64,000 nt of DNA from assembly GCF_030867385.1 (NCBI RefSeq), contig NZ_JAPFBJ010000004.1, positions 1 to 64,000 on the forward strand. The letters are read 5' to 3'. Within the stretch, counting starts at the first letter, position 1. Each line of letters begins with the position of its first letter. Made by a program: the position numbers and the translations under genes. Of the stretch, positions 22,241 through 32,377 are shown piece by piece. This DNA is from Sphingobium sp. DEHP117. GTDB taxonomy: Bacteria > Pseudomonadota > Alphaproteobacteria > Sphingomonadales > Sphingomonadaceae. Below the pieces are notes generated by a model. That model saw only the letters and a list, made by a program, of their open reading frames with translations, was not told the DNA's origin and searched no databases.

Positions 22241-23026
22241 GTGCGAGCCGGTTTGCGCTGGCGCAAACTCGGCTCTGTTATTTCGACTAGATCGACCCGA
22301 ACGAGAGAAGGCAGGAGGCAAATCATCGTTCAGACCCGAGGCCTTGCTTCACACCTGAAGATTATCGGCGCGGTGGAGCTATTTCGCGATCTGCCTCACG
22401 AAGCGCTGGTGCATGCCCATGCCTGCGCACGCATCGAACGATTGCCAAAACATGCGAGGATTTTCGAGCAAGGAGCCCGTGCCGAGCGGGCCTATGCGGT
22501 GGCGAAGGGCAGCGTGAGAATCATCCAGACCGGCAGTGATGGCGGGCAGGCGATCATTCGCTTTATCGGCTCCGGCGAAATGTTCGGAACAGTGCCTCTC
22601 TTCACTGACCACCTTCTTCCGGCGGACGCGATCACAGCGGAGGCGTCGGTCGTCCTCAGTTGGAGCGAGGCGGATATAGTAGTGCTGATCGGCATATATC
22701 CGCAGGTGTCGCTGAACGTCATTCGAGTGATCGGGACGCGGCTTATCGAACTTCAGGATCGGGTCCGCGAGTTGGCCACCCAGCGCGCCGATCAGCGTCT
22801 CGCCCGTGCGCTCCTGCGCCTGATCCGTAACGATGGTGGCGACGAGGTAGCGTTCCCGCTACGTCGTAAGGACCTGGCGGAGTTCTCGGGAACGACCCTT
22901 CACACTGCGAGCCGAATGCTCTCCGCCTGGGCCAGGGCCGGCCTGCTCACAAGTATCGGACGACGCATCCTAATCCATGATCGTACTGCTCTGGACTCCC
23001 TCGCAGAGGGCAGGCCACTCCTCTAG
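22241..23026 (+). CDS. Crp/Fnr-family regulator, probably NO- or redox-responsive
   Basis: A 261-residue frame. The cyclic-nucleotide-binding-like beta-roll covers about 45-155 and the C-terminal Crp-type HTH has RKDLAEFSGTTLHTASRML. There is no N-terminal four-cysteine cluster, so it is not an iron-sulphur Fnr; a DNR/NnrR-like NO sensor fits the divergent NO operon, but this is inference. The start is uncertain. GTG 22241 lies before the FNR-like box at 22251-22268, while the strong ribosome site AGGAGG (22313-22318) is followed by ATC ATC at 22322-22327, not ATG, GTG or TTG. The next in-frame GTG, near 22373, would clip the domain. Confidence 0.85.
   Translation: MRAGLRWRKLGSVISTRSTRTREGRRQIIVQTRGLASHLKIIGAVELFRDLPHEALVHAHACARIERLPKHARIFEQGARAERAYAVAKGSVRIIQTGSDGGQAIIRFIGSGEMFGTVPLFTDHLLPADAITAEASVVLSWSEADIVVLIGIYPQVSLNVIRVIGTRLIELQDRVRELATQRADQRLARALLRLIRNDGGDEVAFPLRRKDLAEFSGTTLHTASRMLSAWARAGLLTSIGRRILIHDRTALDSLAEGRPLL
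22251..22268. promoter_or_regulatory. FNR/DNR-type palindromic box in the divergent NO-response promoter
   Basis: GTTTGCGCTGGCGCAAAC is an 18-bp palindrome containing TTG-N8-CAA, the spacing of FNR/DNR half-sites. It lies 39 bases upstream of the globin start and upstream of the strong ribosome site of the Crp/Fnr gene, suiting both promoters. Confidence 0.75.
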
Positions 23027-23045
23027 CAATTGGGGCGTTAACTTG

Positions 23046-23432
23046 ATGAAAACCGCACCCCGGCCAATTTGCCTCACTGTGGCCCGCATAGAATTATTGG
23101 CTTTGGCGGCGACAGCCGCGCTCACGATCGGCGCGACTGCGCCGATAGCCGCGCAGTCCTCTGACCAGAAGCCGGCAGCCCCGCAACCGCGCATGTTATA
23201 TCTGCCAGGCCGCGGCACTGTTCTTGTTCAGCCCGCGCCGACAGACGATCCTCGCGCGGTTGCGCGCACGGTCATCGTGCCGGGCTACGGCGAGGTCTAT
23301 ACCGTGCCTGTGCGGCCGAAAGACACTCGAAGCCCGAGGCAGCGTTGCGTTGACGAGGAGATAGCGCGCGAGGGAGGTTCTCCCTCCGCGTTGGCGATGG
23401 GCGCAATCGACCTGAAATACAGCCAGCGGTAA
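23046..23432 (+). CDS. Small secreted protein of unknown function
   Basis: A 128-residue protein with a clear signal peptide (residues 1-36, hydrophobic ALAATAALTIGATAPIAAQ, cleavage near AAQ/S). The short, basic, proline-rich mature part has two similar phrases, LPGRGTVLVQP and VPGYGEVYTVP, and a single cysteine. ATG 23046 starts 20 bases after the Crp/Fnr stop. I do not recognise a family. It is probably periplasmic or membrane-attached and may be co-transcribed with the regulator. Confidence 0.6.
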   Translation: MKTAPRPICLTVARIELLALAATAALTIGATAPIAAQSSDQKPAAPQPRMLYLPGRGTVLVQPAPTDDPRAVARTVIVPGYGEVYTVPVRPKDTRSPRQRCVDEEIAREGGSPSALAMGAIDLKYSQR

Positions 23433-23474
23433 CGGCCTAACCTGGGGAGCGGATAGCTCATGTAGGCCGCATGC

Positions 23475-23501
23475 GTCTCGAAATTCGAGCGTTTTAGAGA
23501 C
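23475..23501. repeat. 27-bp imperfect palindrome, second of two related copies
   Basis: It begins GTCTCGAAATTCGAGCG and ends TAGAGAC, close to the element at 17910-17935, with a similar GGCCGCAT lead-in. It stands at the border between the NO-defence block and the gene debris that follows. Confidence 0.4.
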
Positions 23502-23509
23502 GGGTTGGT

Positions 23510-23632
23510 TTAATTGTGCAGCCTCAGAGTCACCCCGATCAGCCGGGGTTCGCTCGGAGTGCCGACGATCAGGCCGCTATTGCCCGCCTGAACTGTCAGG
23601 TTCTGCATGTAGACCTTGTGGAACAGGTTGCG
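23510..23632 (-). pseudogene. C-terminal remnant of a TonB-dependent receptor
   Basis: About 40 codons in frame to a TAA stop read ARNLFHKVYMQNLTVQAG, then GTPSEPRLIGVTLRL. This is the last strands of a sphingomonad-type TonB receptor, where GTPxxPRxxGVxxR is a common ending. Nothing upstream continues the barrel, so it is a fragment joined to unrelated sequence. It is different from the receptor at 4668. Confidence 0.7.
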
Positions 23633-23690
23633 CGCAGAGCACGAGCCCGCTCCGCGGGAGGGTCGCTTGGGGTGACGTAGCCATCGGGTC

Positions 23691-23904
23691 AGCGATTTCG
23701 TGGCGCATCAGTTTGGCGCCGACCGCGAGAAAGTAATGCCCAACGCCCATTTCATTGATGATCTCGGGGCAGACAGCCTGGATGTCGTCGAGCTGGTCAT
23801 GGCGATCGAGGAAGAAATTCGGAATCGCGATCCCCGATGCCGACGCGGAGAAGAACCAGACGGTCGGTGAGGCGATCACCTATGTCGAAGGCGTCAAGGC
23901 CTGA
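23691..23904 (+). pseudogene. Acyl carrier protein remnant with frameshift and missing start
   Basis: The frame from 23691 reads [15 protein letters not shown], then [20 protein letters not shown], the unmistakable core of AcpP with its phosphopantetheine serine in DSL. After the third Glu an extra A shifts the frame; in the next frame the protein resumes as [12 protein letters not shown] and ends EGVKA at a TGA (23902-23904). There is no start codon, as an in-frame stop lies just upstream. This is a decayed extra acpP, not the housekeeping gene. It stands about 60 bp from the TonB remnant on the other strand. Confidence 0.75.
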
Positions 23905-23910
23905 GAGCGA

Positions 23911-24687
23911 TCACGGCCCCGGCAATAGTTTAGGATAGGGCAACCGCGGGAGTGCGCGGCCCTGTCGGCGCGCGTTGCGGGTGAGCTCGAAGCAGTAGGT
24001 GAAGAGTCCGGATTGGCGGTGGCGGGTCAGGAGCTGCTCGGCCTGAAGGCGGGCGAGCCATGCGGCTGGGCTCTCGCGCAGGCCGGGCGCCGGTAGACCG
24101 AGGCGGACGATCTGGTCGATGGCGCCATCCATCCCGCGTTCGCGGAGCCGGATCTTCGAAAGCGTCCGATCGGAGATCGTCTGGCCTGCGGCGCGAAGGA
24201 CTGTACGCGGGCGCGTGGTGCCCCGGTGCGCCCCGGAAAGAGCGGCGTAAACCCGGCCGGTATGCCCGAATTCGGGGTCGCTGTAGGAAACGACGGCTTC
24301 GATCGCTGGCCGCGCCTGGCGAAGCAGTCGGAAGGCCCGTGCGCAAAAGAAGCTTTCCCCGTTCTGCGGGACCCGGTCGAGAAGAATCAGGCGTGCGAGA
24401 ACGCATCCCTTTGCCGGATCGGTGAAGCCCGTGTGCCGGGTGATGACGGCGTCGGTCGCGGGAACCGCGAAGACGGCCACGCCTGCCAGGACCGCGCGGA
24501 GTCCAAAGAGGCCGACTGCGACCTGGGCTGCCGGATAGCTCGGCAGATAATGATGCTCGGCGATGAACGTACGCGCTACGGCGTGATCGATGATGTCGAC
24601 CGAATAGGCCTTCGGATTGATGATGAGAGAGTCCGTCGCCCATAAGGCGCGGCGTTCCCGCCATCGCTGGCTTCGTGAGGTCTCCAT
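23911..24687 (-). CDS. Mom-like (GNAT-fold) DNA-modification protein, putative
   Basis: A 258-residue protein whose middle part (about 20-165) resembles a family seen on plasmids and integrative elements and often annotated as Mom-like. Landmarks are FIAEHHYLPSYP, VGLFGLRAVLAGVAVF, LARLILLDRVPQNGESFF, AVVSYSDPEFGHTGRVY and LSKIRLRERG. Phage Mu Mom is an acyltransferase-fold enzyme that converts adenine to a carbamoylmethyl form and so blocks restriction. ATG 24687 is used because clear homology begins soon after; longer reading is possible. It stands divergent from a MucR/Ros regulator and near an adenine methylase-like gene. Family assignment is from memory and moderate. Confidence 0.5.
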   Translation of the reverse strand: METSRSQRWRERRALWATDSLIINPKAYSVDIIDHAVARTFIAEHHYLPSYPAAQVAVGLFGLRAVLAGVAVFAVPATDAVITRHTGFTDPAKGCVLARLILLDRVPQNGESFFCARAFRLLRQARPAIEAVVSYSDPEFGHTGRVYAALSGAHRGTTRPRTVLRAAGQTISDRTLSKIRLRERGMDGAIDQIVRLGLPAPGLRESPAAWLARLQAEQLLTRHRQSGLFTYCFELTRNARRQGRALPRLPYPKLLPGP

Positions 24688-24946
24688 GTCCTGGCTCCCG
24701 GGTGGAAGGGGTCGAAGGCGCTTGGCCTCCGACCGGTCTCCCCGGCCCATTCCCCTCTTCTTTGGACATGAATCGACATGAAGGGATTTACGGAATGTTC
24801 GGGTTTGGACGCGATCAGATATCGTACGTCCCTGTTTGGCGCGGGTGAATAGGTGCTCCTGTGAGCCTTTGGGAACTTCACAGGGCGCCATGTTCCCGGT
24901 AGCGAATAGTCTTCCGGGTTCTTCAACCAGAGAAGGCAAGATCATC

Positions 24947-25441
24947 ATGAGCGACGTATCGGAAAACGATAGCACGCTGATTACCCTGACCGCTGATATC
25001 GTCGCGGCGCATGTGACGAACAACAGCGTGGCGGTGGCGGATTTGCCGTCCCTGATCCAGAATGTTCACGGAGCGTTGAGCAATCTCGGCAAAAGTGAAA
25101 CGGCGCCCGAGACAAAGCAGGAGCCGGCGGTATCCGTGCGTGCCTCGGTGAAACCTGACTACATCGTCTGCCTGGAAGACGGCAAAAAGCTCAAGATGCT
25201 CAAGCGTCATCTCATGACGCACTATCAGATGACGCCGGCGGACTATCGTTCGAAGTGGAATCTTCCGGCCGACTATCCGATGGTCGCGCCCAATTACGCC
25301 GAGCAGCGTCGCACGCTCGCCAAGAGCATCGGACTTGGCCGCAAGCCCAAGGGGTCCAGCGCTGCCGCATCGGCAAAGGCGACGAAATCTGCGCCGGTTC
25401 GTCGCGGAAGTCCGAAATCCACCGAAGGGCAGCCCGCCTAA
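24947..25441 (+). CDS. MucR/Ros-family transcriptional regulator
   Basis: A 164-residue protein of the Ros/MucR family, which uses a prokaryotic zinc-finger-like domain. The signature is YIVCLEDGKKLKMLKRHLMTH followed by MTPADYRSKWNLPADYPMVAPNY. The second zinc ligand is Asp (CLED) where Ros has Cys, a variation known in rhizobial MucR-type proteins. The C-terminus is basic and Ala/Ser-rich. ATG 24947 follows AGAAGG. MucR proteins bind AT-rich DNA and silence or regulate horizontally acquired and surface genes. It is divergent from the Mom-like gene and may repress this island. Confidence 0.88.
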   Translation: MSDVSENDSTLITLTADIVAAHVTNNSVAVADLPSLIQNVHGALSNLGKSETAPETKQEPAVSVRASVKPDYIVCLEDGKKLKMLKRHLMTHYQMTPADYRSKWNLPADYPMVAPNYAEQRRTLAKSIGLGRKPKGSSAAASAKATKSAPVRRGSPKSTEGQPA

Positions 25442-25469
25442 TAGGACTTCCTCTGGGGAGACGGCCGGT

Positions 25470-26018
25470 TTGGAAAAGGGACCATCGGATCAAGATATTT
25501 CGACGCGGCGCTCGACAACACCTCCGGGGCTGATCGAGACTCGCACCCCGTCCTATCCCGGCACGGAGGCGTCGGTTGGTACGGTCATGACCTTGGCCGA
25601 CGCCTACTGGGATGCCGCGCACAGGCTGCTGCCGCAGATCGAGAAAGGCCGGAGTGTCTCGTCCACCCCGGCTAGGCTGTGCGCCATTCAGTCGATCGAG
25701 ACTTACCTCAATGCGTTTCTGCTCTTTCATTCGGTCGATCGAAAGCAGGTCCGGGGATTGCAGCATGATCTCGCCGAACGGACGCGGTTGGCTGTCGAGA
25801 AGGGATTGTCTCTCCGGCGCCGTACCGCGGAGCATCTGGTCCGATTGAGCGATCAGCGCGATTATCTCATGGTGAGATATGGGCCGGAACAGCTCAGCGA
25901 TCTGTCCGAAATCAATCGGATGTTCGCCACGCTCAAAGAGATCGCGGAGAAGGTGCGGGCAGCGATTTTCGAACAGCCCTATGATCGCTCTGACCGGAGG
26001 TTCCGGGTATATTGGTGA
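25470..26018 (+). CDS. HEPN-like protein of unknown function
   Basis: A 182-residue frame from TTG 25470, which has GGGGAG about nine bases upstream; ATG 25587 (MTLADAYWDAA) is the alternative, and clear helical sequence starts there. The pattern AIQSIETYLNAFLLF, QHDLAERTRLAVEKGL and RDYLMVRYGPE resembles small HEPN-fold proteins, which have a four-helix bundle and a polar Arg-rich end. Some HEPN proteins are RNases in toxin or phage-defence systems; here no RxxxxH active motif is clear. It lies 28 bp after mucR on the same strand. The function is a guess. Confidence 0.5.
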   Translation: MEKGPSDQDISTRRSTTPPGLIETRTPSYPGTEASVGTVMTLADAYWDAAHRLLPQIEKGRSVSSTPARLCAIQSIETYLNAFLLFHSVDRKQVRGLQHDLAERTRLAVEKGLSLRRRTAEHLVRLSDQRDYLMVRYGPEQLSDLSEINRMFATLKEIAEKVRAAIFEQPYDRSDRRFRVYW

Positions 26019-26077
26019 TCCAGAGCCCGCCTCAGAGTGTGATGTCCAGAGCCGAGGCGCGCTGGCGGGATTGCAAT

Positions 26078-26881
26078 TCAGAATAGGGTCAACTGCTCGC
26101 CGACCGTTCTGGTCCTTGGCTCTTGGGCTTGCTTATCGTGGGTTGTGCGTTCCGGTGTCGTTTCAGTAAAAAATCGCGGGGGTTGTTCGACCAAGCGTTC
26201 CTGGCTGGCAAGCCTGGCGCCCCAGCCGCCGAGGATGTGGGCCGGCGTGAACCAGTGTTCGCGGACCTCGTTGCTGAGAGAGTTACCAACGATCACGTGG
26301 GCCGGAATGTGGAGCAGCGAGAACTGGATATAGCCCATGTGTACGGCGCGTTGGTCGATATCGATCGCCGTCACGTGGAGATGGCGCTGATAGTTGATCC
26401 CGGCGGCGCGCATCGCTTCGGCGAGAGCAATGACCATGGCGCCGGCACCGCAGGCGGGTTCCATCGCGCTGACGAAACCCTTGTCGTCGATCAGCGCCAG
26501 GGCGTCCTTGGCATCGCCAAGCGTGACCTGTGCCATCATCTGGCAAACCGGATAGGGCGTGAAGAATTGCCCACGGTTCTTGTTGTGGATCTCGAGCGCG
26601 GTGAAGATGCTCCCGAGGACGTCCCCTGGCGCTTCCTCCAGTGCCATTGTGATCTCTCCGAAGACGCGAGGGAACATCTCGATGGTGTGCTGCTCATATC
26701 GTCCCACGATCTCGAGATAGCGCGCCTCGCGCGTTTCCCGGGATCGGCTGTCGACGCTGTTCGAGATGCTGATCGCTATGAGCTCCATGCAGTCGGAGAA
26801 GAGCGTGTAGCGGTCGTGACGATAGCAATGCGCATCGAAGAGTTTCAGGACGTTCCTGATGTGTCGATCCTGCGGCGGCAT
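26078..26881 (-). CDS. N6-adenine DNA methylase-like protein without an NPPY motif
   Basis: A 267-residue protein. Residues about 95-210 resemble the N6-methylase (HsdM) fold: NRGQFFTPYPVCQMMA, the SAM-binding motif MEPACGAGAM (about 139-148) and the acidic AIDIDQRAVHMGY. Where motif IV (NPPY/F) should be, the sequence is GNSLSNEVREHWFTPAHILGG, so catalysis in the normal way is doubtful. Similar proteins are common on proteobacterial plasmids and ICEs. The C-terminus ends EQLTLF. It points toward the HEPN-like gene; a hairpin lies upstream at 26947-26978. Confidence 0.7.
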   Translation of the reverse strand: MPPQDRHIRNVLKLFDAHCYRHDRYTLFSDCMELIAISISNSVDSRSRETREARYLEIVGRYEQHTIEMFPRVFGEITMALEEAPGDVLGSIFTALEIHNKNRGQFFTPYPVCQMMAQVTLGDAKDALALIDDKGFVSAMEPACGAGAMVIALAEAMRAAGINYQRHLHVTAIDIDQRAVHMGYIQFSLLHIPAHVIVGNSLSNEVREHWFTPAHILGGWGARLASQERLVEQPPRFFTETTPERTTHDKQAQEPRTRTVGEQLTLF

Positions 26882-26946
26882 GAGAGATCCCCGGTCACGG
26901 GGCCGCTTCGCGCGGCATCGCGACGTTCTGATTGGCGGGCGTGGAA

Positions 26947-26978
26947 GGGCTCGGGCGAATGGCTCGGCGCCCGAGCCC
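26947..26978. terminator. GC-rich hairpin between the truncated gene and the methylase-like gene
   Basis: A nine-base perfect stem (GGGCTCGGG/CCCGAGCCC) with a 14-base loop lies just past the stop of the minus-strand remnant at 26982. An alternative shorter stem (26961-26967 with 26971-26977) is possible. No clear T-run follows. Confidence 0.45.
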
Positions 26979-26981
26979 GGG

Positions 26982-27098
26982 TCAGTTCGTGGCCAAGAGC
27001 GCTTCGAGCGTCACGGCGCGGCGCGGCCGGCGGCCGAACTGATAGCCATGGTTGGTCGCGTATTTGCTGAGCGACATGGCCTTGCGGTTGAGCGCCAC
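26982..27098 (-). pseudogene. C-terminal remnant of an unidentified gene cut by IS6100
   Basis: 39 codons in frame to a TGA stop, reading VALNRKAMSLSKYATNHGYQ and ending LEALLATN. The upstream part is replaced by the IS6100 end at 27099. The basic, lysine/arginine-rich sequence is not recognised; by position it belonged to the same plasmid/ICE island. Confidence 0.5.
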
Positions 27099-27978
27099 GG
27101 CTCTGTTGCAAAGATTGGCGGCAGTCAGAGGTAGGCTGTCGCTCTGCGCCGATCAGGCGGCTGCTGCGAAATGGTGGTTGAGCATGCCCATGGCCTCCGT
27201 CAGCGCCGAGGGCCCAATGCCAAAAGCTCTCTCCACAAGGCGCACCTCGCCCCTGATGCCGGGCTGCAGGCACCAGGGGCGAGCCTGTCCTTTGCGCAGG
27301 GCTCGCATGACTTCGAATCCCTTGATCGTGGCATAGGCCGTGGGGATCGATTTGAAACCGCGCACCGGCTTGATCAGTATCTTGAGCTTTCCGTGATCGG
27401 CCTCGATCACGTTATTGAGATACTTCACCTGCCGGTGGGCCGTCTCCCGGTCCAGCTTTCCTTCGCGCTTCAATTCGGTGATCGCTGCACCATAGCTCGG
27501 CGCTTTGTCGGTATTGAGCGTGGCAGGCTTTTCCCAGTGCTTCAGGCCTCGCAGGGCCTTGCCCAGGAACCGCTTCGCTGCCTTGGCGCTGCGGGTCGGC
27601 GACAGGTAGAAATCGATCGTGTCGCCCCGCTTGTCGACTGCCCGGTACAGGTAGGTCCACTTGCCCCGCACCTTGACGTAGGTTTCATCCAGGCGCCAGC
27701 TCGGATCAAAGCCACGCCGCCAGAACCAGCGCAGCCGCTTCTCCATCTCCGGGGCGTAGCACTGGACCCAGCGATAGATCGTCGTATGGTCGACCGAAAT
27801 GCCGCGTTCCGCCAGCATTTCCTCAAGGTCGCGATAGCTGATCGGATAGCGACAATACCAGCGCACCGCCCACAGGATCACATCACCCTGGAAATGGCGC
27901 CACTTGAAATCCGTCATCGTTCCGTCCGTCCAATCTCCGCCAAGCATGCTCAAGCTTCACGATTTTTGCAACAGAGCC
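27099..27978 (-). mobile_element. IS6100, complete copy (880 bp), inverted
   Basis: Full element in minus orientation with both terminal repeats. Flanks AGCGCCAC and CGCTCGAC do not match. Its right end is the exact border of the second copy of the duplicated segment, cutting hsp20. Confidence 0.98.
27153..27917 (-). CDS. tnpA: IS6100 transposase
   Basis: Same 254-residue DDE transposase as the other copies. It is transcribed leftward, away from the duplicated segment. Confidence 0.97.
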   Translation of the reverse strand: MTDFKWRHFQGDVILWAVRWYCRYPISYRDLEEMLAERGISVDHTTIYRWVQCYAPEMEKRLRWFWRRGFDPSWRLDETYVKVRGKWTYLYRAVDKRGDTIDFYLSPTRSAKAAKRFLGKALRGLKHWEKPATLNTDKAPSYGAAITELKREGKLDRETAHRQVKYLNNVIEADHGKLKILIKPVRGFKSIPTAYATIKGFEVMRALRKGQARPWCLQPGIRGEVRLVERAFGIGPSALTEAMGMLNHHFAAAA

Positions 27979-28345
27979 CGCTCGACCGGCGAACCGAGTC
28001 ATAGCGGCCCGGCGGCAGCGGCAGGCGTCGTTCGAACCGGCCTTGCGGGAGTTCGAGCCGATGGATCTTGGCGATGCGCAGTTCGGGAGGCAGGATCCGG
28101 TAGCCGCGGACGACCAGCACGCCGTCGTCGATGAACGCCTCGGTCTGGTCGAGGTCGACCCCGGGCAGCGCGACGAGCACGAGCAGTTCGCCCTCGGTCT
28201 CGAGCATGTCGGCCGGCGGCTCCCAACTGGGCGCGCCGCCGCTCGCCCGCGACGGGGCGAAGGCCTGCTGATGCAGGCGCTGCACGCGGTCGATCAGGTC
28301 GACGGCTTCCGCCCACATCCAATCCCGCGATCGGCCAGAATTCAT
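27950..28345 (-). pseudogene. hsp20, second copy, C-terminus cut by IS6100
   Basis: Codons 1-122 match the intact hsp20 at 8692-9114. After SVRRSS the frame enters the IS6100 end and adds LCCKNREA before a stop. The last alpha-crystallin strand and the C-terminal tail are lost, and lon is absent from this arm. Confidence 0.9.
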
Positions 28346-28598
28346 GTGACGTCCTCTCTCGGCGGCCGGGGGTGTGCCGTGGGGCACGGCCGCTCCCCCG
28401 TAATAAGGAAACGCGGACCCGCAATTTCAAGCGGTGCCCGAAACGAGCCTAGCGTCCCGCCGTTCGACGCCGGGGAGCGTCCGAAGTTCCGGCCCGCAAG
28501 ACGGGGCGCATCCAGATAGAGCCGGTCTGCACACTGCAATAGCGGGCACCGTGGTGCGTATATGCGTTAGGTAGAACGAAAATGTGCAGGAGATCATG

Positions 28599-30083
28599 AT
28601 GGCTAGAGCGATCGTCGACACGACCGCTGGAACGGTGCGGGGAACAATCGAAGCGGGCGTTCGCCGCTTCCGCGGCGTTCCCTATGCGGCCGCGCCGGTG
28701 GGCGACCGTCGCTTCGCCGCCCCCGCGCCCGCCGAACCCTGGGAAGGCGTGCGCGACGCGGTCGACCCCGGCCCCAACGCCCCCCATCGGGTCAAGGCAT
28801 TCCCCGGCCTCGACGTCACACCGCTGATCGGCAGCGGCTGGGTTCAGGGCGACGATTATTTGTCGGCCAATATCTGGACGCCCGAGGCCAATGGCGGCGG
28901 CCGGCCGGTGATGGTGTGGATCCACGGCGGCGGCTTCGTGATCGGCAGCAAGGACGTGTCGATCAGCGACGGCGCCGCCTTCGCCCGCGCCGGTCTGGTC
29001 TGTTTCGCGATCAACTACCGCATGGGCATCGACGGCTTCCTTCCAATCCCGGGCGTGCCCACCAATCTGGGCCTGCGCGACATGATCGCAGCGCTGCAGT
29101 GGGTGCGCGCGAATGCCGCGGCATTCGGCGGCGATCCGCGCAATATCACGGTGTTCGGCGAGTCCGCGGGCGCCATGGCGATCGCCGACCTGATCGCTTC
29201 CCCGCTCGCCAAAGGCCTGTTCCGCCGCGCTATCATCCAGAGCGGCCATGCCGGCATGACCCGCGAGATCCCGGTGATGCAGCGACTGGTCAAGAAGCTG
29301 GCCAAGCTGCTGCGGGTGACGCCCGACCGGGCCGGCTTCGCCAGCGTGGCGCCGGGCGATGCGCTCGACGCGGTCGAGCAGATATCGGCGCCGACCGCGC
29401 GGATCGACCTGCGCGATTCGAGGGGGCATGAGCCGATGTTCGGCCTCAGTCGCTTCCTGCCCGTCCATGGCGACGACGTCCTTCCGCTCCAACCGCTCGA
29501 AGCTTTGCGGCGCGGCGCGGGGAGCGATGTCGAGGTCCTGATCGGCACCAATGCGGAGGAGATGAATCTCTTCCTCGTCCCCTCCGGGGTGCGCGACAAG
29601 ATCGGTGGCCTGCTCGCGACATTCCTGCTCAGCCGATCGCAACCGGGCGCGCGCAGGGTGCTCAAGGCCTATGGCCTGGGGAAGCATGGCGTGAAGCCCG
29701 GACAGGCGCTGACCGACGCGATGAACGACCTCGTCTTCCGCTGGCCCGCGCGCCGTTTCGCCGAGGAGCATCAGGGCCGGACGCATATGTACGAGTTCGA
29801 CTGGCGCTCGCCCGCCTTCAAGGGCGAGCTCGGCTCCTGCCACGCGGTCGAACTGCCCTTCGTGTTCGACACGCTCGCGACCGCGACGGGCGCGCAGGGC
29901 CTGGTCGGGGAAGCCCCGCCGCAGCAGCTCGCCGATCGCATGCATCGGCTTTGGGTCGACTTCGCCCGCGACGGCAACCTGCCCTGGTCGCCGTTCGACC
30001 GCGAGAAAAGGCTGGTCTATTCGATTTCGGACGGACTCGCCCGTTCCGAACCACGCCTGCCGGCGGCGACCTTTCTTCCTTGA
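28599..30083 (+). CDS. Type-B carboxylesterase, second copy
   Basis: Same 494-residue protein as at 6954-8438 (Ser189 nucleophile in FGESAGA, HGGG at 109-112). Its 5' region is complete up to the truncated hsp20, so its own promoter is kept. Two copies may raise expression. Confidence 0.9.
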   Translation: MARAIVDTTAGTVRGTIEAGVRRFRGVPYAAAPVGDRRFAAPAPAEPWEGVRDAVDPGPNAPHRVKAFPGLDVTPLIGSGWVQGDDYLSANIWTPEANGGGRPVMVWIHGGGFVIGSKDVSISDGAAFARAGLVCFAINYRMGIDGFLPIPGVPTNLGLRDMIAALQWVRANAAAFGGDPRNITVFGESAGAMAIADLIASPLAKGLFRRAIIQSGHAGMTREIPVMQRLVKKLAKLLRVTPDRAGFASVAPGDALDAVEQISAPTARIDLRDSRGHEPMFGLSRFLPVHGDDVLPLQPLEALRRGAGSDVEVLIGTNAEEMNLFLVPSGVRDKIGGLLATFLLSRSQPGARRVLKAYGLGKHGVKPGQALTDAMNDLVFRWPARRFAEEHQGRTHMYEFDWRSPAFKGELGSCHAVELPFVFDTLATATGAQGLVGEAPPQQLADRMHRLWVDFARDGNLPWSPFDREKRLVYSISDGLARSEPRLPAATFLP

Positions 30084-30148
30084 TTTCAGACACTTGATCG
30101 GGCCGGTCAATTGTCCGAGCCGATCGGCAAAGCCGGCGGTGCATCAGG

Positions 30149-30179
30149 ACCTTTCTGAAAGGTAAGCTATCGGATAGGT
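30149..30179. promoter_or_regulatory. Tandem 15-bp palindromic sites, second copy
   Basis: Mirror of 6858-6888, lying 61-91 bases upstream of the second TonB receptor gene. Confidence 0.6.
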
Positions 30180-30239
30180 CCTCTTCATTGGTTGGCGCCA
30201 GATCATCAAAGGTCGGCGCGTTTCAGGAGAGGACCACAG

Positions 30240-32369
<2,130 letters not shown>

Positions 32370-32377
32370 GACAGGCC

